Source: CAZMCC01 sp964564695
GTDB lineage: Bacteria; Planctomycetota; Phycisphaerae; Phycisphaerales; UBA1924
Direction: 5' to 3'
Length of the DNA: 6,856 nucleotides
Assembly: GCA_964564695.1 (NCBI GenBank)
Contig: CAZMCC010000141.1
Span: forward strand, 1 to 6,856
Part shown: one piece after another, positions 1 through 4,325 of the stretch
Position numbering within the stretch: position 1 is the first letter of the stretch
Layout of the letters: each line of letters starts with the position of its first letter
Program-made: the position numbers and the translations under genes
Notes under the pieces: model-generated
What the model was told of the DNA's origin: nothing
What the model saw: only the letters and a program-made list of their open reading frames with translations
Database searches by the model: none

Positions 1-57
1 GGGGGCTAGGGACTGGGGACGGGGCGGGGAACTGCGGCGTGTGAAAGGCGGAGAAGC

Positions 58-615
58 GTGCCCAAGACGTCAACGCGGGGTCGGATTGTGGGGCTGGCGG
101 CGGCGGTGGTGATCGGCGCGGCCGCGGCGGTGGTCTTTGTGATGTGGAGCAGCGGCGGCGGCACAGAGGCGAGCGCCGACTACACGCCGGTGAACCGGCA
201 CCTGTCGCTGGTCGCCCGGGATGTGCTGCACGCCGTCGCGGATTGGCGGGAGGCGGTGCAGCCGGCGGATGGCGAAGAGGGAGCCGGGGGCGCGGAGAAT
301 GCGGCAGTGCCCGCCGGGCCGGCCCAGCTCACAATCGAACTCCGCGAGCGCGGCGTGGACGAGCTGCCGGATGACCTCGCGATCGTCGTGTGTCCGGATC
401 TGCGGGCGTGGTGCGATGTGAACGCCGCGAAGGGGTACAAGCCGCTGGTCGCGGCCCGGAGTGCGAGCGCGCTGGGCGGCAACGTCATCCTGTACGACGG
501 CCAGGCGATCACGACCATTCCCACGGCGCAGGCGCCGGCGTGGGTGGCGACCGGCGTCGCGTGGACGAAGGCCGACGTCGCGGGGAGCGAGAAGAGCCTG
601 ACGCTCACGAAGTGA
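58..615 (+). CDS. Hypothetical single-pass membrane-anchored protein
   Basis: I do not recognise the family of this 185-residue protein. It has a short basic N-terminus (KTSTRGR), then a strongly hydrophobic Ala/Val helix at about residues 11-30. A Gly/Ser linker follows and then a soluble domain, so it probably sits in the inner membrane with about 150 residues outside the cytoplasm. There is no lipobox cysteine after the helix. The soluble part has an acidic/Ala/Gly-rich low-complexity stretch (about 69-90) and two cysteines (C112 and C119, CPDLRAWC) that could form a disulfide or bind a ligand. The start is GTG, with GGAG at 50-53 four bases upstream. The gene ends 31 nt before the crotonase-family gene on the same strand, so the two are probably co-transcribed, although no functional link is evident. 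Codon use and GC match the neighbours. It is likely a real gene of unknown function. Confidence 0.7.
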   Translation: MPKTSTRGRIVGLAAAVVIGAAAAVVFVMWSSGGGTEASADYTPVNRHLSLVARDVLHAVADWREAVQPADGEEGAGGAENAAVPAGPAQLTIELRERGVDELPDDLAIVVCPDLRAWCDVNAAKGYKPLVAARSASALGGNVILYDGQAITTIPTAQAPAWVATGVAWTKADVAGSEKSLTLTK

Positions 616-637
616 ACGTGGCGAACTCAAGAACAAC

Positions 638-643
638 GGAGGA
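638..643 (+). promoter_or_regulatory. Shine-Dalgarno site of the crotonase gene
   Basis: GGAGGA lies 3 bases upstream of the ATG at 647. The match is full but the spacing is short. It supports the ATG at 647 as the start, and it is one of only two strong Shine-Dalgarno matches in the window. Confidence 0.7.
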
Positions 644-646
644 CGG

Positions 647-1393
647 ATGTCGCTGGCGACGTTGACGGTCGAGGGCGGGGTCGGGACGCTGGTGCTCAAC
701 CGCGCGGACGCGCGGAATGCGCTGTCGATCGACATGCTCAAGGAGATGCACGCCCGGCTCGACGACCTCGCGAAGCGCGACGACGTGCGCGTGCTCGTGG
801 TGACCGGGGCGGGGAAGAGTTTCTGCGCAGGGATGGACCTCAAGCAGGTGCTGAGCGACCCGGCGAAGCCGAAGGAGCTGCTGGGATCGCTGGGGGAATT
901 CACGATCCGCCTGCGGGCCCTGAGCATGCCGACGGTCGCCCGCGTGAACGGGGCCGCCATCGGCGGCGGCTGCGGCCTCGTGTGCGTGTGCGACTTCGCC
1001 GTCACGCACGCGGACTCGAAGATGGGGTTCCCGGAGGTTGACCTGTCGGTGTGCCCGGCCGTGGTGGCGCCGTGGCTGGTGCGCCGGGTCGGGCCGGGCG
1101 TGGCGCGGCGCATCCTGCTGGGCGGCGGGCTTATGTCCGGCGCCGAAGCCCACGCGGCGGGGCTCACGACGCACCTCGTGGCGTCGCTCGACGGGCTCGA
1201 CGCGAGCGTGAAGGCGCTGGTCGACAAGCTGCTCTCCGGCGGCCCGCACGCGCTCGCGGCGACCAAGAAGCTGCTCAATGAACTGGACGGGTCGAACGAC
1301 GGCGCGAGCGTGCGGCGCGGGGCGGAGATTTCGGCGGCGGTGATCGCGACGAAGGAGACGCAGGACGTGCTGCGGGCGAAGCTGGGGGTGTGA
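647..1393 (+). CDS. Enoyl-CoA hydratase/isomerase (crotonase) family protein, methylglutaconyl-CoA hydratase-like
   Basis: This 248-residue protein is full length for the crotonase superfamily, whose members polarise a CoA thioester in an oxyanion hole; the common reaction is syn-hydration of an enoyl-CoA. Visible signatures are the N-terminal strand and LNRADARNALS (17-27), the first oxyanion-hole segment SFCAGMDL (58-65), the second segment NGAAIGGGCGL (101-111), and MGFPEVDLSVCP (126-137). In classical enoyl-CoA hydratase the acid in GGGxEL is one of two catalytic glutamates. Here it is glycine (G110), while the second, E130, is kept. That arrangement, with the GGGxGL and PEVxL-x-PAVVAPWLVRRVG wording, recalls methylglutaconyl-CoA hydratases of leucine/isovalerate catabolism (LiuC/AtuE type). 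The substrate assignment is inference, and an isomerase or another crotonase is possible. The C-terminal helices (about 195-248) of the trimerisation region are present. It follows the 58-615 gene by 31 nt and probably shares its transcript. Confidence 0.9.
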   Translation: MSLATLTVEGGVGTLVLNRADARNALSIDMLKEMHARLDDLAKRDDVRVLVVTGAGKSFCAGMDLKQVLSDPAKPKELLGSLGEFTIRLRALSMPTVARVNGAAIGGGCGLVCVCDFAVTHADSKMGFPEVDLSVCPAVVAPWLVRRVGPGVARRILLGGGLMSGAEAHAAGLTTHLVASLDGLDASVKALVDKLLSGGPHALAATKKLLNELDGSNDGASVRRGAEISAAVIATKETQDVLRAKLGV

Positions 1394-1442
1394 GGCAGGC
1401 ACGGGGTGCAGAACACCCGGAAGAGTGCACCCGGAGACGAGA

Positions 1443-1772
1443 TTGGACTTCCCGATCTGGCTGGAGATCCTGATCGCCCTGGCCATCGCGACGGGGTCGC
1501 CGCTGCTCGTGCGCCGGCTGGGGATCGCCACGCCGCGGCTGTTGCGGGCGCGCCCCGATCGCGGTCGGCATCGTGCTGGCGGCGCACCCCTGCCCGTGTC
1601 GTGAATAGAGAGCGGGACTGAGCCGATCAAAGGCGAGCCGCGTTGGCTGGCCGACGGCGCGGTGGGGCTGTGGCTGATGAGCGTGGCGGGGGCGATCGTG
1701 CTGGCGCTGCGCGGGGGACGGCGGAGGTTGGATACCGGGGACGAGTGCGTGCTCAAGCCCAGAGCGGCTTGA
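1443..1772 (+). pseudogene. Decayed or frameshifted small membrane protein
   Basis: There is no intact gene between 1394 and 1803, but + strand pieces look coding. A TTG at 1443, six bases after GGAG (1433-1436), opens a frame beginning LDFPIWLEILIALAIATGSP with a clear membrane helix. That frame reads on as PLLVRRLGIATPRLLRA, then loses protein-like character and stops at TGA 1602-1604. At 1552-1584 a different frame gives the hydrophobic APIAVGIVLAA. Beyond the stop, the original frame reads GEPRWLADGAVGLWLMSVAG and on to LALRGGRRRL, a second good membrane helix, ending at TGA 1770-1772 inside a hairpin. The simplest reading is one protein of about 105-110 residues with two or three membrane segments, broken by at least two compensating indels or by sequencing errors. 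Two separate small ORFs are the alternative. I do not recognise the family. It starts 49 nt after the crotonase gene. Confidence 0.45.
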
Positions 1773-1778
1773 GCGTGC
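1747..1778. repeat. Strong hairpin, palindromic repeat or bidirectional terminator
   Basis: A perfect 9-bp stem, GCTCAAGCC (1751-1759) with GGCTTGAGC (1766-1774), encloses the loop CAGAGC. Two G-T wobbles and two further G-C pairs extend it to 1747-1778. It lies between convergent genes, so it could end transcription from either side. There is no T-run on either side, so it is not a textbook intrinsic terminator. Its loop matches the consensus CNRAGC shared with the hairpins at 2348-2381 and 3513-3536. Confidence 0.7.
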
Positions 1779-1803
1779 CACACGTGCGCGGAGGCCCGCT
1801 CGC

Positions 1804-2466
1804 TTACGCTCGGGGTTCGTTTCGCTTCTTGCGGCGGGGTGGTCGCGTGCGATAGGGCTCGAGCTCGGCGGGAAGCGCCTTGAGCCCGCGCCGCAGGGCC
1901 TTGTCGGTGGCGTACCACAGGCTGAGACGGACGCGATGGTCCACGGCGTCGGTCACGTTGATCCCGTGCTCGCGCATGGTGTTGAGGGACCACTGCCAGG
2001 CGAGGAACTCTTCGAGGCACCGCGGCCGGTGGATCCCCAGCCCGATGGCGTGGTGCCCGATCTCGTGAAGAAAGACGGCGGCTGACATCGGGCCCTTGGG
2101 CCGCGGGGACTCGATGTAGCGGGCGGAGGACGAGCCGTCGCGCCGGCGCATGATGAACGCGACGCCGGACATGCTCGTGCGCCACTTGCGGACTTTGACC
2201 TTGTGCGTGGAGAGCATGAGGTCGACGAGGGCGTCGTACCTCTCTTGCGCGGGGAGGTGAGCGAGGGAAGAAGAAGAAAAAGAAGAAGAAGAAGGCGCGG
2301 AGGGAGGGCGTGTGGAAGAGGCAGGAGGTTTGGAGCCCTCTCCCCTTCCCTCTCCCTTCCGCCGAGCCGGAAGGGAGAGGGTGGAGGTCCACGGCTTTGG
2401 CTTCGCGGGCTCCACCCTCGGCGGGCCGAGCACGGCGGATTTGAGCAGGTCCCACAGCGTCGTCAC
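1804..2466 (-). CDS. Small HEXXH zinc metalloprotease-like protein
   Basis: I place the start at GTG 2466-2464, which overlaps the fmt stop (GTGA), giving 220 residues. A longer reading to 2646 would be antisense-style sequence inside fmt. The core is VFLHEIGHHAIGLGI (131-145): H134 and H138 are likely zinc ligands and E135 the catalytic base. LEEFLAWQW (151-159) follows, and E152 or E153 could be a third ligand, as in gluzincin-like proteins of the ImmA/IrrE type. That is a topological resemblance, not a proven family match. There is no signal peptide or membrane helix, so it is probably cytoplasmic. The C-terminus is very basic (about 206-219). Residues 1-25 (TLWDLLKSAVLG) are separated from the catalytic part by a low-complexity linker: residues 29-40 come from a palindromic repeat, and about 50-68 are Pro/Ser-rich with SSSSFSSSS. 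Position after def and fmt suggests co-translation with them; substrate unknown. Confidence 0.75.
   Translation of the reverse strand: MTTLWDLLKSAVLGPPRVEPAKPKPWTSTLSLPARRKGEGRGEGSKPPASSTRPPSAPSSSSFSSSSLAHLPAQERYDALVDLMLSTHKVKVRKWRTSMSGVAFIMRRRDGSSSARYIESPRPKGPMSAAVFLHEIGHHAIGLGIHRPRCLEEFLAWQWSLNTMREHGINVTDAVDHRVRLSLWYATDKALRRGLKALPAELEPYRTRPPRRKKRNEPRA
2263..2295. repeat. GAA-rich purine tract (simple repeat) in the metalloprotease gene
   Basis: An uninterrupted run of 33 purines on the + strand, built mostly of GAA repeats with one AAAAA interruption. On the coding (-) strand it becomes TTC/TCT-type codons and gives the SSSSFSSSS stretch (about residues 58-68) of the linker before the catalytic region. 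Length changes by multiples of three would alter the linker only; other changes would abolish the protease. Confidence 0.8.
2348..2381. repeat. Palindromic repeat element inside the metalloprotease gene
   Basis: A perfect 14-bp inverted repeat: CCCTCTCCCTTCCG (2348-2361) pairs with CGGAAGGGAGAGGG (2368-2381) around the loop CCGAGC. It is read in frame on the - strand and encodes residues 29-40 of the protease (LSLPARRKGEG region), a basic low-complexity segment unlike the rest of the protein. The pattern resembles intergenic palindromes of the CTCTCCC...GGGAGAG kind that invade coding sequence. The loop matches CNRAGC, as in two other hairpins in the window. Confidence 0.8.
2463..2466 (-). 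promoter_or_regulatory. GTGA stop-start overlap (translational coupling site)
   Basis: The TGA of fmt (2465-2463) and the GTG of the metalloprotease gene (2466-2464) share two bases. Such overlaps usually mean a terminating ribosome restarts on the next gene. No ordinary Shine-Dalgarno site is visible; the sequence just upstream on the - strand is a G-rich tract that also encodes the poly-Gly tail of Fmt. This overlap is the main reason for choosing this GTG. Confidence 0.7.
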
Positions 2467-3491
2467 GAGCCGCCCCCCCCACCCCCACCGCCGCCGGGAA
2501 CAAACCGACCTTCCACAATGACCGGCCCCGCCGGGAACTTGCGTCCGCGTGCGAAGTCCGGCCACGCCATCGGCCGTTTGTTGGGCGGCTGCACTTCGAG
2601 GAGTTGGAGCACCGACGTCGCACCGCCGCTCCCACCCCCACCGCACGCGACGGTGCCGAGCTGGGCATCGAGGAGCGTGCCCGGAGCCGCGGCGTGGGGC
2701 GTGTCGAGGGCCTTGGCCCGAAGGAGCTTGAGCGGCTCACCCGCGAGCGCACCGGTGACCGTCGGCCACGGGTTGAGCCCGTGGATCCGGTTGCGGCACG
2801 CCGCGGCGGGCTGGGTGAAGTCGACCCACCCGTCCGTCTTGGCGAGCTTTCCGGCGAGGGTGACGAGCGAGTCGTCCTGAACGAACGGCTTGTCGCGCCC
2901 GGCCGCGTGCGCGACCAGCACGGACTCCACCAGCGGCGGGCCGTCACCGGCGAGCAGGTCGTGCAAGTCGGCCGTGGTGTAGCTCGGGTCGATCGGCCGG
3001 CGCGACTGGGCGTACACGACGCCCGCGTCCATCTTGTCCGCCAGCGCGATAACCGAATTCCCGGTGACCGAGTCCCCCGCGAGAATCGCCGCGTTGATCG
3101 GGGCCGCCCCGCGCCACCGCGGCAGGAGCGACGCGTGGAGATTAATCGCGAAGAGCGGCTGGCCCCCCCCACTGCCCGCCCCCGGCGCCATCAGCGCCCG
3201 CCCGAGTTTCTGACCGAACGCGATAACCACCCATGCGTCGATCCGGTCCGGCCCCCCAAGGGTCCGGATCTGCTCGACCATGCCGGCTTCGTTGATCTTC
3301 TCCGGCTTGAAGATCGGGACCGAGGGTGCATGCTCGGCCGCCCACGCGGCCACCGGCGTCGGCGTCAGGGCCGACCCACGCCCGGCCGGTCGGTCCGGCT
3401 GGGTCACGATCCCGACGACGGTGTGGCGTGCCGCGAGCTGGGCAAGGGTCGGGATGCCGAAGACGCCGGAGCCGAGGTAGAGGATTCGCAT
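2463..3491 (-). CDS. fmt: Methionyl-tRNA formyltransferase
   Basis: Fmt transfers the formyl group of 10-formyl-tetrahydrofolate to Met-tRNA(fMet), the initiator tRNA, in the cytoplasm. This 342-residue protein is a little longer than E. coli Fmt (about 315). The N-terminal Rossmann-like domain starts MRILYLGSGVFGIPTL, with GIVTQPDRPAGRG at 27-39. The active site is INLHASLLPRWRGAAPI (116-132). N117, H119 and D155 (DKMDAG) match the catalytic triad and its spacing in E. coli (N106, H108, D144). The C-terminal tRNA-binding domain is present, including HGLNPWP (237-243) and KRPMAWPDFARG (305-316). The ATG at 3491 gives the correct family N-terminus but has no clear Shine-Dalgarno site. Unusual features are Gly-rich insertions (SGGG near 107-110, GGGGSGG at 284-290) and a terminal run of nine glycines. 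Two of these are encoded by 8-base homopolymers. def lies 53 nt upstream on the same strand and a metalloprotease gene overlaps the stop. Confidence 0.96.
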   Translation of the reverse strand: MRILYLGSGVFGIPTLAQLAARHTVVGIVTQPDRPAGRGSALTPTPVAAWAAEHAPSVPIFKPEKINEAGMVEQIRTLGGPDRIDAWVVIAFGQKLGRALMAPGAGSGGGQPLFAINLHASLLPRWRGAAPINAAILAGDSVTGNSVIALADKMDAGVVYAQSRRPIDPSYTTADLHDLLAGDGPPLVESVLVAHAAGRDKPFVQDDSLVTLAGKLAKTDGWVDFTQPAAACRNRIHGLNPWPTVTGALAGEPLKLLRAKALDTPHAAAPGTLLDAQLGTVACGGGGSGGATSVLQLLEVQPPNKRPMAWPDFARGRKFPAGPVIVEGRFVPGGGGGGGGGS

Positions 3492-3512
3492 TGGATGAGT
3501 GGGACAAGACGG

Positions 3513-3536
3513 CCCGGCGGACAAAGCTCCGCCGGG
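3513..3536. repeat. Hairpin in the def-fmt gap
   Basis: A perfect 9-bp stem, CCCGGCGGA (3513-3521) with TCCGCCGGG (3528-3536), encloses the loop CAAAGC. It occupies much of the 53-nt gap between def and fmt and would form in their shared transcript. It could attenuate, protect an RNA end, or be a palindromic repeat copy. There is no T-run, so simple intrinsic termination is unlikely. The loop matches CNRAGC. Confidence 0.65.
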
Positions 3537-3544
3537 GCACCCGA

Positions 3545-4120
3545 TCACTTTCGCTTCGTGGCCTTGCGTTCGAGGTCCTTGAGGGCCGACCGGATCTTCA
3601 TTCGGGACATCTGGGTCATCCTGTCGAGGATGAGCACGCCGTCGAGGTGGTCGAATTCGTGCTGGACGCAGCGGGCGAGCAAGCCGCACGTGCGCTGGGA
3701 GAACTTTCGCCCGTCCAAGTCGGTCGCCGTGACGGTCACCGCCGGCGGGCGGATCACGTCGCCCCGGATGTCCGGAAGCGACAGGCAGCCCTCCTCAAAC
3801 AGCTCCACGGCCCCGACGGGGTCCGTGATGACCGGGTTGATGTACACCGTCGGGCCGTGGGTCGCGGTCATGGGGTCGGTGTCGGGGGACTGGGGTTCGT
3901 CACCGGGCGCCCCGCGCGGGACGTCGATGACGAACAGTCGCCACGACAGCCCGACCTGGGGGGCCGCGAGACCGATCCCGTCGTGCTCGCGCATGAGGTC
4001 GATCATGCGCCGGGCGACGCCACGGACTTCGTCGGTCACGGCCTCGATCGGGCGTGCTTTGGTGCGGAGGGCGGGGTCCGGGTAATTGATGACCCGGAGG
4101 TTGGCGGGGTCGATCGGCAT
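3545..4120 (-). CDS. def: Peptide deformylase
   Basis: Def is a cytoplasmic metalloenzyme (Fe2+ or Zn2+) that removes the N-formyl group from nascent polypeptides. At 191 residues it is slightly longer than the usual 165-180. All three family motifs are present: GIGLAAPQVG (48-57, with Q55), EGCLSLP (110-116, with metal ligand C112), and QHEFDHLDG (153-161, with metal ligands H154 and H158 and catalytic E155). The extra length is mostly an acidic/Pro insert at about 71-90 before VYINPVITD, plus a basic C-terminus (about 175-191). The ATG at 4120 gives the expected N-terminus (NLRVINYPDPALR), but no Shine-Dalgarno site precedes it (CTCCCCCGAA). It is the first gene of a - strand run def-fmt-metalloprotease, the common bacterial pairing of the two N-formyl enzymes. 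It is divergent from the TPR gene across about 205 nt. Confidence 0.97.
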   Translation of the reverse strand: MPIDPANLRVINYPDPALRTKARPIEAVTDEVRGVARRMIDLMREHDGIGLAAPQVGLSWRLFVIDVPRGAPGDEPQSPDTDPMTATHGPTVYINPVITDPVGAVELFEEGCLSLPDIRGDVIRPPAVTVTATDLDGRKFSQRTCGLLARCVQHEFDHLDGVLILDRMTQMSRMKIRSALKDLERKATKRK

Positions 4121-4325
4121 TTCGGGGGAGAGTGTAGACGCGGGGGCCGGGAGGCTCAGGACCCGCTCGGGCGGTCCTCATCGTCCGGGAATGATGGAAG
4201 TCCTGAGAGAAGTCGGGCTTGCGCAACGGAATAATGACCGAACCGCGGATTGGCGCGGTGCGAATGGCCGCGGGTCACCACCGGGAGGCAGCTGGGGGAT
4301 ATCGCGGCGAACAGGAGCCCCACCT
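4121..4325. other. Divergent intergenic region between def and the TPR gene
   Basis: These 205 nt should hold the promoters for the def-fmt run (leftward) and for the TPR gene (rightward). I see no convincing -35/-10 pair. The AT-richest patch is around 4227-4237 (GGAATAATGAC), and a TTGCGC sits too close to it for a standard sigma-70 spacing. A small inverted repeat AGGACC/GGTCCT (4158-4163 and 4173-4178) is present and may be chance. Frames open through here from an ATG at 4086, but their residues are not protein-like. Confidence 0.4.
4313..4317 (+). promoter_or_regulatory. Shine-Dalgarno site that fixes the TTG start of the TPR gene
   Basis: AGGAG sits 8 bases before the TTG at 4326. It is the best ribosome site for this frame, and protein-like sequence begins directly after it, so it favours the TTG over any upstream ATG in the same frame. 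Confidence 0.75.

Noticed and set aside
1..57. G-rich repeats (GGGGACGGGGCGGGGA) at the window start as a quadruplex or regulatory site
   Set aside because: Too little flanking sequence is visible and G-runs are common in this composition; nothing ties it to regulation of the gene at 58.
70..1587. - strand open frame of 505 residues
   Set aside because: Antisense to the membrane protein and to the well-supported crotonase gene; its composition is shadow-like.
2467..2646. N-terminal extension of the metalloprotease to an ATG at 2646
   Set aside because: The extra 60 residues lie inside fmt in another frame, and the GTGA overlap at 2463-2466 gives a natural start.
605..3172. Very long - strand open frame (855 residues)
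   Set aside because: It is Arg/Pro/Ser-rich without recognisable motifs. It runs antisense to the crotonase gene and out of frame through the metalloprotease and fmt genes, as expected for a shadow frame in GC-rich DNA.
3492..3689. N-terminal extension of Fmt to an ATG at 3689
   Set aside because: It would overlap def and add non-homologous residues; MRILYLGSGVFGIPTL at 3491 is the normal family N-terminus.
2604..4085. + strand open frame of 493 residues
   Set aside because: It is antisense to fmt and def, whose motifs and catalytic residues are unmistakable on the - strand.
4218..4240. Possible promoter TTGCGC ... TAATGA upstream of the TPR gene
   Set aside because: The two boxes are only about 6-7 nt apart, far too close for a sigma-70 promoter, and no other pair is convincing.
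4086..4325. ATG start of the TPR gene at 4086 or other upstream codons
   Set aside because: It would overlap the def start and add unstructured residues; TTG 4326 has AGGAG at an ideal distance and protein-like sequence begins there.
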